From Balanoglossus misakiensis (lineage: Eukaryota > Hemichordata), in contig CM082583.2 of NCBI GenBank assembly GCA_040954595.2, forward strand, positions 3,782,001 to 3,846,000: a DNA stretch of 64,000 nucleotides, in the 5' to 3' direction. Numbering within the stretch: position 1 is the first letter of the stretch; the number at the start of each line of letters is the position of its first letter. The notes below the pieces were generated by a model. That model worked only from the letters and a program-made list of their open reading frames with translations, was not told where the DNA came from and searched no databases. Shown piece by piece: positions 47,601-59,280 of this stretch. The position numbers were made by a program, and so were the translations under genes.

Positions 47601-50600
47601 CGGTTATCGCCCGTTCTTGAGAAGAAGATTTTTGAAGTTTTACTATGGTTTTTCGAAAATCCAATATGGCCGCCATAATCTTCGACCAATCACAATGATC
47701 TTCGCAAACTTGATAGACATCAGTTAGGTGACCAAATACCCCAAACCGCGTGACTCAGTTATCACCGGTTCTGGAGAAGAAGATTTTTGAAATTTAAGCC
47801 AGATTTCAGAAAAAAAATTGTAGCAAAAAAACTGCAACATTTACAGCAAAATATCCAATTACAAAAATGATGGGTAGAAGGTAGACTACCTGCACACCAA
47901 ATTTGAAGTCGATCTGACTTGTAGTTTCTGAGATCTGAGATTTGCATTTTTTCAGAAAATCCAATATGGCCGCCAGGTCACGTAACTAATTAAAAATTCA
48001 CAGGTTCAATGCACGACTACTCATTGACCTTGACCACTGTAGCAAGTTTGAGAAGTGTACCTGCAGCGGTGTCTGAGATCTAGAGCGACAAAGAATTGAC
48101 ACAAGAATAAAGAAAGAAGAAAGAAAAACCCCAACGAAACCAATAGGGCCCAAGCGCTGGTATGCGCTTGGGCCCTAAAAATTCCAACAATACCAATGGG
48201 GCACAAGCCGCCTGAGGGCGCTTGTGCCCCCAATAAATGTACCTGATTATTCTTCAGTAATTTCAAGCTTTTGTTCCATGTTTAGATAACTGTATGCAAT
48301 GTTCTTGTGAGAATTCAAATGACAAGCAGTTTGTATGGCAATTAATTCATCAAGTACACTCACTGCAAATCAAACTGTCCTCACTTTAATCTTCCAATCA
48401 ACTTATCCACACCTATCATCATTAACTTTTGATTACGATCTGTGGAAAGGTTTTATAGCTGCACTGACAAGATTAACGAAATGCACAAAGTAATTGTGTG
48501 TGAGTCATTCTATGCAATGAATAGCTTTCAAACATGGACAACCCTGATGGGTCTCTCAACACTATACTTGACGCTAAATTGACAATTCTGAGACTCTCAG
48601 ACTTGGTCACTCACTGACTGTGCTTGCCAACGGCACTCACTCAGTCATTTCAAGCCATCCGACAATGTTGACAGAAAGCCAGGAATATTTATAAACCCAT
48701 CCCTTTCATACACATTAAAACACTTAGCTGAATCAAACATCCGCTTGAACAGATTTCATTCAGCTTTCAACTGTAAACATTTGCCATGCAAAAATTAAAA
48801 ACATGCTCTAATATTTACACAGACAACGGTATTCTGAGTACTGTAAAACACTTTATTTTCGCGAGTTGAAATTTTCGCGATATCGAGAGAAGCCACCGTT
48901 TCATGAGTATTAATTTTCGCGTTCTCTTATTTCATTCACTGCATTGTTATCTTAAAAAAAAAATAAGCAATTTTTTTATTTTCAAGCTATTTTGGCTCTA
49001 GCGTATTTCGCGAAAATAAAGTGTTTTACAGTACATACATTAACTGAAAATCCTCAAGAGTAAATGTCACCATTGTTACAATTAAATTTGGGTGAGCAAA
49101 TACCAGGAGATCCGTTTTGAGACAAGCTGACAAAAAAACATTGACAAAATAACTTACTTGAGCGTTTGATGTATTTGCAATATCTGGTTTTCCAACTCCT
49201 TTGTCTGCTTGGGCACAAAACGGAATTCAGACACATAACCATAGGAGTGTCGCTTGGCATCGTGGTCTCCTAATTCAGCTGAAATTTTAAACACAAAGAC
49301 AATTATTACAGGTAAATTGCTTTTCTCTCACAACAATAAATGATTTTCCTCAAAACCTACTGAAACTAGTGAAAGAAGACATTGAATTTTGAACTAAATT
49401 TTGACATTAATTATAACAACAGCGATAACAGTGTTGAATTGGCCAATTTGGAACTTGTGGCAAGCAAACTGGAATGCCCGGAAATAATTTGCACAAACTA
49501 CAATCTATCAATTCACCTTTACTTTGTAGACGTGAGATATTTCAGAGAGGCTAGAAATGCAAGAAATTAGCATCTAAATGAAGTTGACATAAATGACAGA
49601 AACATGATTAATGATTTGTGCAACAAAATGTAATCACACAGAATATATAATACCATGTAAGAAAGTCTTGAAAATTTCATTCTACACTTCAGGATAATGT
49701 ATTTGATCAAGTATATATGAAGTAAAAATACAGCTATTATAGAGTTCACAGTCAGTTTCATTTTTGCATGACAACCTTGAAAAATGCATGCATATAAAAT
49801 TTCAATTTTCAATAAACTTGACCCATGGATTCAGCATAAAATGTAATACTGTACACATTCAGAATTGGTTAGATCAAGGTGAATTTGAGAAAATTTCATA
49901 AATTTTTAAAAAGCTGATCATATAAAAGACCAGGAAATTGGTTTGTAAAGGTTGGCTGCCTGTAAGGAGTGAAACCAGGAAATTAGATTTTGAGTTCACA
50001 CATACTCTATACTGCAGGGTCCCATCATTAATGGATATCTAGTTAATACTGGCCACCTCAGGAACTATAGTTGGTTAAGCTGTGGGGATGAGATTTTGAT
50101 ATACTGTAAAACGGGAAATTTTTGTGACAGGAAATTTTCACATAGGCGATTATTTCGGGACGATTAATTTTTAGTGTTCTCTTATTTCTGAAAAACATTC
50201 TATTGTACGCATTGTTCTTTTGCAACTATTTATTTTCATGTTTTTTTGCTCTCGCGAATTTTGCGAAAATTTATTTTTTCCCGTTTTACAGTATTTCTAA
50301 TATCTACCAAAGTGACAGGTGTGGCCATGTAGAATAATTAATGGATGCTCAAATGGGTCGAATTAGGTTCACCTGATCTCATCGAAAAAGTCTGTGTGCG
50401 CAATCTCTAAAGCTGAAAATGTGAGGACATTTGCCTTTTGTGTGATAATCCATACAAATTTAAAGCAATCTTATTTCATTGACACAGATCCCCTCAGTTA
50501 ATGTGAAAATAAAAGATCGTGTCTAGACTGGCCTAATCTGATAATTTAGATGACTGCAAAAGTGTAAATCAAATCAGGGGACTTGCAGTGGATGGAAATT

Positions 50601-53600
50601 TCAATGACACTGCCAACAGTGAAATGCACAGACTACTGATGCATTTTGTCACTCATTTCCATAACTCTGTGTCTGGCTAGTCAATCCACACATGCTACCC
50701 CCAAAATGCAAGCACTCAAAAATTTGATCAGGAAATTGATCATCGTTGCTACAAGAAATGGTTATCATGAAATGAATGTGGATTAAAATAAGTTTCATTA
50801 AACTTGGATCTCAACCTTATTATTGGGTTGTTTAATTTCACACCTTCTCACCCCTGAGAATGCAATGGTTTAGCCCAAAGAACAACCCAGTTATACCATT
50901 TTTTTGAGAATAATGGAAGAGAGGGGAGGGGAGCAGTACTTACACTGAACAGCTAGAGCACACAATTCAGCTGTAATGTTTGGACTGCTGGGCAATCTGC
51001 CTTGTAACATATCTCGTTTGAGTTGCAAGAAGAACTGGTATCGTGTCACTTCTTCTTTCAGCTTACATGGATCTTCGACGTAAAATTTGACGCCAAAATA
51101 TAGAGTATAGGGCGGGCCCGCTGAAATGCACCAGAAATTAAATGGTTACACACAAACACAGGTAATTTGTACATAGATTGCAAAACACGCTCCCAACTTG
51201 ACATTTCTGTACATGTACAAGTTTATCTTTTACGCAAAAACCTATTTGGATATTATTCTAAAATAGTTATGGTTTGAAGGCAATGCAAGATTTTTTGATG
51301 AATTTTGAGACAAATACATTCTATCAGGCCTGAAAACTGACTGACATACATGTATGTGTACATGTGAACTATACTTTGTCTGCAAACACTGACAAACTAT
51401 CACACAAAAAATGCAGATACTGTTTAAATGATCTGGCTTGCAAGAATACCAATTTGAATAGTGTTTATTGGAACTTGCAAGCCATTTATTCAAGTAGTTT
51501 TTCAAGTAACTGTCTGCATGAATTGGGCGAAAAGGCCTATTTTCCCTAGTCTATAATCCAGACTTTTTTACTATGCTCCACAGCATAGCAGGGAAAAAAA
51601 CACGAGTCTGGATTCTAGACTAGGGAAAAGAGGTCTGGCACGCCTTGCAGACTTTAACAAACTCTTGAATGTGAAAATAATTACCTGTGATCTGTTTTGT
51701 GACTGATCTGGTGCCATCTAACCAATGCTGAAAATCAACAAAGAAAAATACAATCAATTTTCTATCACCTGAATACCCCCACTATTCAAAACAATTTGGT
51801 ATGGTCCACTGTTTCACACAGACCAAATGGAGTAGGTATTCGTTCTACAGTGATGGCAGGACTATAAACCATGGTTGAAGATAGCTAAATTTATAACACT
51901 AGATATCGAGCGTCCCTGGTGATGCAGAATGCCCAGGGACACCATGTTTTCAAAAAATTTCAAGAGGCTCTTATGTACAAAGCAAAATCACAACCTACAT
52001 CTAGCCATGCTTGTACACCTACAGTCAATTCAACTGTCTAGTGTTGTCAGATGAAAGCATTCTTAACATACGCAGCAACACAATCATTACAACCATTACA
52101 GTGATATTTACAGAAACTGAAAATTGTTCTTCAAATTATATTCTGCTTATTAATCTGATTCACATAATAAATCATACAATTCACTTCAAAACTTTGAGAC
52201 TAATTTTTCCGAGTATTACAGAAACTATTTGCACACTATAGAAATGTCCTTGAATATGTACCGGCCACATTTAGGCCACTCCTTCATATTTGTATCACTA
52301 CGTCCTGGCCATGATCCTAGATTTCTGGAGTCTGATTTAGTTTGGACCTCCATTTCTCTGAGGCCCCAAAATCAGGAGTGAGAGTTGCAACTACATGTAG
52401 GAGCACCAGGGCTGACATGCATCAAGACACGTTTACGCCAGCTCAAATTCAAACCAGACCTAAACCCCCTATTCACATGATTCACACTCACACCAAACTC
52501 TTGCAGCTCAGGGCAGACGTATTCATAATGTTCACATTGGTTATTTTGAAAACCTACACCAATACAGGACCAACAGTAAGACTAGAGTATCAACATGTAG
52601 AGAGAACCACCACCTGTTATTACATTAACATACTGAGTACATGAACGGGAACGGACATCTAATGACACTGCAGTGTAATTACCAACTCCATCATAGTGCC
52701 TGACTGCTTTGAAGATTAGTAAACAATTCTTTGAGAACCAATTGTCAACACTTGGAAATGATACATTTTGTATACATTGAGAAGATCTTCAACATCATTT
52801 GATATTTTAATGGTATGCTTTCCTCACTAACTATGCATATATTGAGGGTCGTTTCCATTATTAGAGGATATATCTAAAATACAATTGTTTTAGTACCAAC
52901 AGTGTTTTTTTTTATAATTCCTTGAGCAACCTTGACAATTCCTGATATTTCACACTAGAATACATTCACATTCTTAGATCGATTGCATTTAAAAGAAAAG
53001 TTTCTAAGAGACATGGCAGACAGAATTTCCGCTTAGTGACTCAAGGGTAAATTCAACAACATACATGTACATACAAAACTTTTACATGTATCAAGGCCAA
53101 GAAAAGTTTTCAGATTGCAAAGTCTGTATCAGAAATCCTACCAAAATACACATTCCATTGCCAATCTATGCCAATCTTGTGTAAACTGTATGCTAAAATG
53201 TCCATTTCTGTTACATACTTGAGTGATAGAGGTAAACCCACAATAAATCCTTCAGAGATGTGTATTAAAATAAAACTGCAGGGTATTTCGATCACCTTTG
53301 CCATTTCAGATACACAAATTTCTATCAATTACTGCCATCCTCATAAACAATCATTTCTGAAGATCTAGTCATCGGTATTCAACATACTGTAGATACTTAA
53401 TTTTCACCAGGACTTTATTTTCACTGGACTCATTTTTCTGCTAAAATAAAATCACAGTGAAAATTCTTATTTCCCATTCTTTGCACATAAGTTGACAAGG
53501 AATCGTGAAAATAAAAACTCAGTAATAATCATTATTGTTTTCAGAGAAAATAAATTCCAGTGTACCAGTGTACCAAATCCTGAACAATATTTCTGGTTAA

Positions 53601-55253
53601 CTGGAAAAATTAATTCAGCATTTTTATTTCTTACAGAATATCAGTGTGTCAACCAATAGTCCCTCCACTGGGAAACACAGGTGGACTGTGACAAGGAGAA
53701 TGCATTATCACCTATTATATTATACCAGTATATTGATGGTGTAAATCACGCTATTTGATTGGTCGAGACACGACACGTGACCGTGATATATTAGCCATAT
53801 ACCACAGTCATATATCATAGTTAAAGAAAATGCCTTTTTAAAATGTTTTATGCAAAGTTTCAATATACTGGCATAATATAATAGCAATAAAACACCCCCA
53901 GCCATGGTATACCACTCGATTTTGACCAGTTCAACTCCATATACGCACTCGCTATCGCTCGTGCGTATATGTCGTGAACTGGTCAAAATCTCGTGATATA
54001 CCATGGCTGGGGGTGTTTAATTGCTTAATTATATTATACCAGTATATTGATGGTGTAAATCACGCTATTTGATTGGTCGAGACACGACACGTGACTGTGA
54101 TATATTAGCCATATACCACAGTCATATATCATAGTCAAAGAAAATGCCTTTTTAAAATGTTTTATGCAAAGTTTCAATATACTGGCATAATATAATAGCA
54201 ATAAAACACCCCCAGCCATGGTATACCACTCGATTTTGACCAGTTCAACTCCATATACGCACTCGCTATCGCTCATGCGTATATGTCGTGAACTGGTCAA
54301 AATCTCGTGGTATACCATGGCTGGGGGTGTTTTATTGCTTAAATAAGATTGTTTTGAAAGCCCAGCTGAATTTATCTACATGAACAGCGAATGGATCTCA
54401 ATTGTAGGATTATGGGATAGGGATTTCAACTACAGAGGCAATCAAGCAGTGGCTTCCAATCTGATGACATTCTAACATTCTTCCTTCAGGGATCACAAAC
54501 CACAGAGTGAAACCAAACCTTGAAGACAGACGTCAGCAACAGCCTTACTGATATTTTGCAGTATTTGAAGTCTGTCAGCATTGCTGAAAGGATGCCATTA
54601 AAACTATGCTGAGCAATGCAATATGCCTTGACATTTCCTGACCATCATGCAGAGTTGGGCGAAGTCAAATGATGTCATACGATCGCTTGATCGATTATGG
54701 GCTAGAATGGAGTAATGCCAACCATTTCAATAACAAACTCTGGAACATGAAAATATGCAGAATGCATATTCCTGTTCTGTCAGTGTTCACATCTGTGATG
54801 GAGCAGAATCCAACTATACTGTGGTAGATACTGTAAAACAGGAAATTTTCGCGAGAAGAAATTTTTGTGATGCCAATAGACGTGACTATTTCACAACGTC
54901 TAATTTTCAAGTTCTTTTTTTTTGCTGTTGTCAAAATTCGCGACTATATATTGTTGCATTTCTCTGGCTCTCGTGAATTTGTGGAAATTTATCGTTTGCG
55001 AAAATTTCCCGTTTCACAGTAACTTTGTGAAACCAGTCTCTCAGTGTGGAGAGACAGTGGTGAAACCAATTTTTCTGGTAGTGTATTGTTTTGTCACAGT
55101 TAAAAAGAGAGAATTCAAGACTGCCAGGGAAGCTGGCAACATACTTACAGTTTGACTGGCCTCATCTAAATATCGCAGTCCAAAATAGTCTGTTTCTAAA
55201 ATGTTCAAATGTTGGTAGACTTTGTCCAATAGAACTTGTCCCTTGGTATTTTT
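29672..55253 (-). CDS. EPB41L4A: EPB41L4A (NBL4) FERM protein, first coding exon outside window
   Basis: Membrane-cortex FERM protein of the band 4.1 superfamily. Exons: 55149-55253, 51685-51727, 50944-51120, 49158-49278, 43592-43768, 43146-43209, 42550-42716, 39064-39279, 38416-38523, 37785-37961, 37348-37410, 37022-37102, 36719-36847, 35079-35135, 33933-34052, 33674-33781, 32918-33200, 31455-31645, 30047-30694, 29672-29804. All junctions are GT-AG and in frame; about 1055 residues are encoded here. Identity rests on [62 protein letters not shown], and the tail motifs KSVPWE and [11 protein letters not shown], which match NBL4 rather than other 4.1 proteins. Human EPB41L4A is 686 residues, so the tail here is longer. 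The N-terminal exon (about 33 residues by homology) was not found up to 64000. Confidence 0.93.
29805..30046. other. EPB41L4A last intron
   Basis: A short intron between exons 30047-30694 and 29672-29804. Reading on through the donor gives an in-frame stop after Arg, so intron retention would shorten the protein by about 43 residues and remove the PDZ-type end. Confidence 0.7.
31035..31342. mobile_element. Family K inverted-repeat element, diverged copy
   Basis: The right part, on the complement, reads TAGCTGTAACTTT then TTTCTTGTTCTTCTCCC, as in 55794-56420. The left part is degenerate. It lies in an EPB41L4A intron. Confidence 0.5.
32602..32808. mobile_element. Foldback element with 17-bp clean stem
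   Basis: TGGAAAACCTGTCGCTC at the left and its complement GAGCGACAGGTTTTCCA at the right, flanked by CACTTCCAGAC / TACTTCCAGAC direct-like edges. About 200 bp. It lies in the EPB41L4A intron next to exon 32918-33200. Confidence 0.78.
35942..36028. repeat. ACAACATGCAAG minisatellite-like tract
   Basis: Several imperfect units of about 12-15 nt built on CAAGACAACATGCAA. EPB41L4A intron. Confidence 0.75.
36403..36470 (+). repeat. Short dispersed repeat J, copy 2
   Basis: Matches 11770-11850 in order and orientation, with a deletion between the second and third shared blocks. Confidence 0.65.
36493..36566. repeat. C-run, (AAC)n and (AAAC)n microsatellite
   Basis: Adjacent CCCCCCCCC, AACAACAAC and AAACAAACAAAC tracts. 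A short sequence before it (36403-36470, TACAGCTCCGTTGTG, TTATAAACAAGAT, CTTCAGAATTAAATG) also occurs at 11770-11850. Confidence 0.8.
38621..38797. mobile_element. MITE-like family B, copy 4
   Basis: The most diverged copy. The right end (GGTGACTGTATACTTTTAA) and the internal CCAATCACAGATTTTCA block are clear; the left end is altered to TTTAAAGATACCAG. It lies in an EPB41L4A intron. Confidence 0.75.
39280..42549. other. EPB41L4A intron separating FERM and tail exons
   Basis: A 3.3-kb intron. A CT run at about 41706-41719 is the only clear low-complexity feature. I see no exon and no repeat with defined ends. The short ORFs have no recognisable motif. Confidence 0.6.
43940..44190. mobile_element. 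Family K inverted-repeat element
   Basis: About 250 bp with long inverted arms: TTTTCAGTATTTTTGTTCTG at the left pairs with CAAAAATACTGAAAG at the right, and a CTTGCACTCC / GGGATTAGAACAAG segment also pairs. The right edge reads TGTCCCTTTTAA. Confidence 0.7.
44319..45474 (+). mobile_element. GCTGCAAGCAGC element, unit 1
   Basis: About 1.16 kb, non-coding. Starts ATTAAAGCTGCAAGCAGC followed by CCGGGCCCAAGC. Ends with a hairpin of arms GGGCCCAAGCGC and GCGCTTGGGCCC. Inside, the CCAATATGGCCGCC block occurs three times and the exact DR1 sequence AGGTCAAAGGTCA twice (44390-44402, 44662-44674). Element class is not determined: no ORF and no long terminal inverted repeat. Confidence 0.85.
45475..48236 (+). 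mobile_element. GCTGCAAGCAGC element, unit 2, interrupted by unit 3
   Basis: Starts ATTAAAGCTGCAAGCAGC followed by GGGGGGCACAAGCGG. Its matching end, a hairpin of GGGGCACAAGC and GCTTGTGCCCC, is not reached until 48198-48231, after unit 3. So unit 2 is split into 45475-46696 and 48176-48236. It carries three DR1-like sites (45575-45587, 45933-45945, 46078-46090). Confidence 0.8.
46697..48175 (+). mobile_element. GCTGCAAGCAGC element, unit 3, nested in unit 2
   Basis: Begins ATTAAAGCTGCAAGCAGC, CCGGGCCCAAGC and ends GGGCCCAAGCGC...GCGCTTGGGCCC, the same subtype as unit 1. It sits inside the AT-rich 3' part of unit 2. Exact DR1 copies at 46852-46864, 47090-47102 and 47361-47373. Short ORFs across it are not genes. 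Confidence 0.82.
48237..49157. other. EPB41L4A intron remainder
   Basis: Between the nested element block and exon 49158-49278. It contains the family E element at 48839-49033. Nothing else is recognised. Confidence 0.6.
48839..49033. mobile_element. MITE-like family E, copy 1
   Basis: About 195 bp with ends TACTGTAAAACACTTTATTT and AAATAAAGTGTTTTACAGTA, a nearly perfect 25-bp inverted pair including TTTCGCGA. Relatives at 50102-50293 and 54829-55021. Confidence 0.87.
50102..50293. mobile_element. MITE-like family E, copy 2
   Basis: Ends TACTGTAAAACGGGAAATTT and CCCGTTTTACAGTA. The interior CTCTCGCGAATTTTGCGAAA matches the other copies. It lies in the intron between exons 49158-49278 and 50944-51120. 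Confidence 0.86.
51539..51635. repeat. Compact hairpin element
   Basis: TTTCCCTAGTCT...AATCCAGACT faces AGTCTGGATT...AGACTAGGGAAA, with a smaller inner stem (ATGCT...AGCAT). About 95 bp, a nearly complete foldback immediately before exon 51685-51727. Confidence 0.82.
53714..54345. repeat. Two tandem 314-bp foldback units
   Basis: Units 53714-54027 and 54028-54345 differ at only a few positions. Each holds inverted arms of about 65 bp: ACACCCCCAGCCATGGTATA, GACCAGTTCAAC and ATATACGCAC on one side, their complements on the other. The two 94-residue minus-strand ORFs they create are repeat translations. Confidence 0.9.
54829..55021. mobile_element. MITE-like family E, copy 3
   Basis: Ends TACTGTAAAACAGGAAATTT and AAATTTCCCGTTTCACAGTA, lying 128 bp from EPB41L4A exon 55149-55253. 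A much more diverged relative may occupy 53388-53555. Confidence 0.85.
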
Positions 55254-55793
55254 CTGAAAGAAAAACAAGAACCAACAATGTCAACTTCTCTGAGGTAATT
55301 TTAAGAAAAATTTCATGGTACATTAATTATAAAGAAACATATTTTAGAGTGTAAGAAATACACTTGTGAAAAAGTTACTTGTTTATTCAAGTCACTACTC
55401 AACTGCTTCAGATTTTCTGATTATATATTTCTTGACAGCAAAGATTTGCAATAAGTCATAATGTTATACTTTTAATGAGTGTTTATGTTTGTTTTGTATT
55501 CCACGTACAATTAATGTTTATAAATCTGAATATTACATGTATGTTGTTGACTCAGATGAATGGCCTTTAGGGCAAGACAATCATCTGACAAAACTAGACA
55601 TAAGTGCATTTTTGACTTTAAGCCACTTCAGATTTGACCGTCACAATCCTATAATGGACATGACCTGTAGCTATGTCATGGTAACATTTGCATTCTGACC
55701 TTCACCACTGTCAAGGTAAAACAATTGGCCTTCACCATGACGGCCTCCTACACACTTGTCATCATAAAATCAGTAGTTTAAAAACTATTCTTT

Positions 55794-56420
55794 TAATTAA
55801 AGGGAAAGTACACATAGCTGTAACTTTCCACAATATTTTCAGTATTTGATTTGTTGTATCTATTAGTTTCTTGTTCTACTCCCTATAACATGTTGATGTA
55901 CCCAGTATTCAGTTTGTCATGCATCACAGTCTATACACATGTACTTGTATAATCAGCAATGATATTAACAAATTGCACTTTCAAATAATGTGTACATACA
56001 TGTATATGTGTAGTTTGTAGACAAGCTGAATACTTGGCATTGAAAAACCATTATCCTGCTGCAGCAGTGAAAAGTGGTGTTATTTTCATACCCACCCACC
56101 CCTTTTCATGGCTTACACACCTTGACCATGGAGAGTTTGACCCAGTAAAAAGCACAGTGTTTTGACAGCTGAATCTATCCTTCATCTGCCACTGTTATTG
56201 GTTTTACCAGGCCAAGCTGATAATAACTACATGTAAATAAGCATTAGATACAGACAACATAAGCCTGGTCAAAAAACTCCAAAATGGCAAAATTGTTTTT
56301 CAACTACTTGGAAGGATGACTGGCCTGGAATTAAACAGGTTTTAGCCCTTAGTAAGCACAACAACACAAAAAGTAGTTGTTGCACTGTTGAAAAAGTTAC
56401 AGCTAAATGTCCCTTTAAAA
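55794..56420. mobile_element. Family K inverted-repeat element, long copy
   Basis: About 625 bp. The left end has TTAAAGGG...TAGCTGTAACTTT; the right end has AAAGTTACAGCTA...CCCTTTAAAA. No coding capacity. It lies in the first intron of EPB41L4A. Confidence 0.75.
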
Positions 56421-59157
56421 GCAGTCATAGATTTAGTGTCTTTAAACATCAACTCCAAATCAACCTAACCCAACCCAGCACAATGGACCACTATACCCAC
56501 AATACACTCAAGTTTTATTACCAACGTGCACGCCAACCCTGCTCCGACCAAGCATTTCTATCTAACAATAGCAAAGTCCCCGCCATGAAATTTCATCCCA
56601 TCAAACATGTCAGTTTAGTGCTCATTAAGGATGTTATGCCTTTTGTTGTCCATTTCCATAATGGCTATACGTTTCCTTATTGACACTAAAACTTTTTTTC
56701 TGCCAAACACCAGCAGTGAAGTTGTATTGTACTCACAGTATACTAATGACAAATGTCTATTATCTTTTAGCCCCAATACTTCCATTTGCTTTCATTTCAA
56801 ATAATGTAAAACAGCAAATGTACATTTATCAAGCTCATTCCCTTTGAATGTTTAGTATTTTTCAGAGAGAATAATTTGTCATGAATTATTGACAATATCC
56901 CGGTACACTACAGCTGTCTATGGCAGTAAATGATATTTTCAAGGGAAAGTCGTTTTGTTTGAAATAATCAGCCAAATTTTACAGTGGCACTCGACTTACG
57001 TCACTTTGAGAAATTGGGCAATTTTCTCTTTTGATGTTTATAGAAGGAAATGAAAAATTTGTAAGAAAAACAACAGATTAACCTACAGTATAAACTCATA
57101 AACCTCTGATCAAACTTTACTCCAGACTGTCAGCAATGCAGGCACTATTGTAGGCAACGTTAGAGCAAGTCTGCCAGTGTCACTTTTACTCAAATACCCA
57201 AGTACACAATTTACATGTACGATGTTCATGATCTCGATGCTCGGAAATCATTGATCAACAAATATAATTTTTTCTGTTTTCCCAAAATGTGGTTGACTCA
57301 ACAAATCCGAGTGAATTACTGCAACAGACTTTCGGATTCTTTTGATATTTCAAGATATACTTTGTACTTTTGAACACATATTTTCACTGAACATACAATG
57401 TAGATCAAAATGAAATGCTTTATCTCTTGAAATAAGAAGTTTGGTAAAATAATTATTTCAAAGTTAATATCTGATACTAGTGATAGTATGAATGGTGACA
57501 ATGAACAATGAACATCTCAACATGGTTATTATACATCCCTACTACTGCTGTAATAAATTGTAATGAGTACAGCTGCCAACACCATAGACAGTGTTCAAAG
57601 TGGCCATATATTCTAATTGACTATCAAACACAGATGCATATTTCATCATTCAATGTGACACATACATGTCTGTAGACCTCATGAGATGAAGACCTGGTTG
57701 TCACTTGTCTTTAATGTCATCTCAACTTCTAAATTTGATTCTAAATGAACGTAATAGCTTAGTGAATTGGGTGAGAGCAGACTTCTCTTTTGCATTAACG
57801 TTAAATTAAGATTGATGTTCAAAGAACTACCATATGGATGATATGGTTGACATGGCAACTTTTGACAGGTTTTCACACCCTTGTCAGCTGCTACCAGTAG
57901 ATTTTTGATGAATTATTGATATTCTTCTGCTCGCTGAAATACTGTATGCATGCAATCACCGGTTGTTGTAACTCAACTCACACCCTGTACATTGTATATG
58001 GATCAGGACAATACTATGAATTAAAGTTATGAACATAGTCTTGTGTCATGATGATGTGTAGGACATACCAGTAGGCTGATCTCTGACAATGGGTCATTGA
58101 GAATGTTTTATCAAACAGAACAACAATCCAAACTGACCAAAATTATGTGAAAAATGAATGATGTTGTCCCTTTCAGCTTGCTGGATTCTTTATAATTGGT
58201 TGATACATATAAAGGAATGAACACCCAGGTGTTAGAATATGTTATTAGCCAATAGCAACAAGGCTTTGTGGTGTTGTAACTTTTCATGGCCAAAAACTTT
58301 TTTTTTCATGATTCAGTTGAATTCTATCGGTAGTTATTATTTGTTCACATTCTGTCAATCCCCCCAAGAGAAGATGGCCATTTTTTTGCTGCATACACAT
58401 GGTTGACATCAGCTGTGGTGTTCAACATATACTGTATGCGTGAATTCCAAAAGTAACATACCACTGTGCTGTTCCATGCACCAATATTCACCGTCAGAAT
58501 TATTAAAATTAAATTCAACAAAATCTCTGTCAGACAATTTGTTTTCATGAAGAAATGGATACCAAATGAAAAATACCCAGCATCCTAGGTGGTGTTTCTC
58601 TGTCAGATTCTGAGGCTGGGTGGGTTGAGACAAGATTGCTGGTAACCATCATGATAATGTCAACATCTTCAATACTTTCTCTACTTTGGCAATGTCACAT
58701 GGTTTTAAATGAGATGAGCAAGGCTTATAAAATATGAAAAAAATTAATGTTCAAAGGTTTTCATCATCTTCAAGTTCAAAGTAGGTGCATACAAAATATT
58801 CAACACCCTATTATCAAAGTAAACAAAGACACTCAAAGTACATGGTATAGGTTTGACCAGAGTTCTACTTGGCCATTTGCATAGCTTCTGCATGACCAAA
58901 AGACCCTGACACTGACCTTGGGATGTTTTCACAAGTTTGATCTCTAATAAATCTGAGGAAGTGAACCATGGTAAGCACATTCCAATGAAAATACCAGCCT
59001 GCATGTAAGGTCATATAAAGGACATAAATGTGAAAATTCAACAGAATAAGTTTTACACCAGAGAATCAATATCATCTATCACCTATGAGACTTTGAGTAT
59101 TTTGTTGTGTTCAACAAGATGTTGTGCAAAAGAGGGCCATGACCACCTGTTAACATT

Positions 59158-59232
59158 TTGATTGATAGCTTGATTGATTAGATTGATTGATTGATTGATT
59201 GATTGACTGACCTGACTGACCGACCGACCGAT

Positions 59233-59265
<33 letters not shown>

Positions 59266-59280
59266 GACTGACTGACTGAC
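59158..59280. repeat. GATT/GACT/GACC tetranucleotide microsatellite
   Basis: Runs of GATT change stepwise to GACT, GACC and GATC, then back. The minus-strand ORF reads as Gln-Ser-Ile-Asn repeats and is not a gene. Confidence 0.88.

Larger units (their letters stand above)
51728..55148. other. EPB41L4A intron with tandem foldback repeat
   Basis: A 3.4-kb intron holding the 314-bp tandem repeat pair (53714-54345) and family E copies. No exon recognised in 51728-53713; the ORFs there have no motif or splice support. Confidence 0.65.
42550..55253 (-). other. EPB41L4A: FERM domain exons of EPB41L4A
   Basis: Seven exons from 55149-55253 to 42550-42716 encode most of lobes F1, F2 and F3. F2 spans RYQFFLQ to the IHQTLK helix. 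F3 begins YGVDLHPV and ends with the helix [16 protein letters not shown]. The next exon opens with SGRTQM, the start of the FERM-adjacent region. Junction codons rebuild conserved residues, for example AVQ|S|ELGD across 50944/49278, which supports the boundaries. Confidence 0.9.

Noticed and set aside
44319-48236. Reading the GCTGCAAGCAGC elements as Helitrons
   Set aside because: A 3' hairpin followed by CTAA fits loosely, but there is no 5' TC end, no Rep/helicase, and unit 2 ends differently. Left unclassified.
53720-54318. Two near-identical 94-residue minus-strand ORFs
   Set aside because: They are translations of the tandem 314-bp foldback repeat, without splice or domain support.
56483-56683. 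66-residue ORF with a somewhat protein-like composition
   Set aside because: No splice context, no recognised domain, and it lies in an intron of the gene on the other strand.
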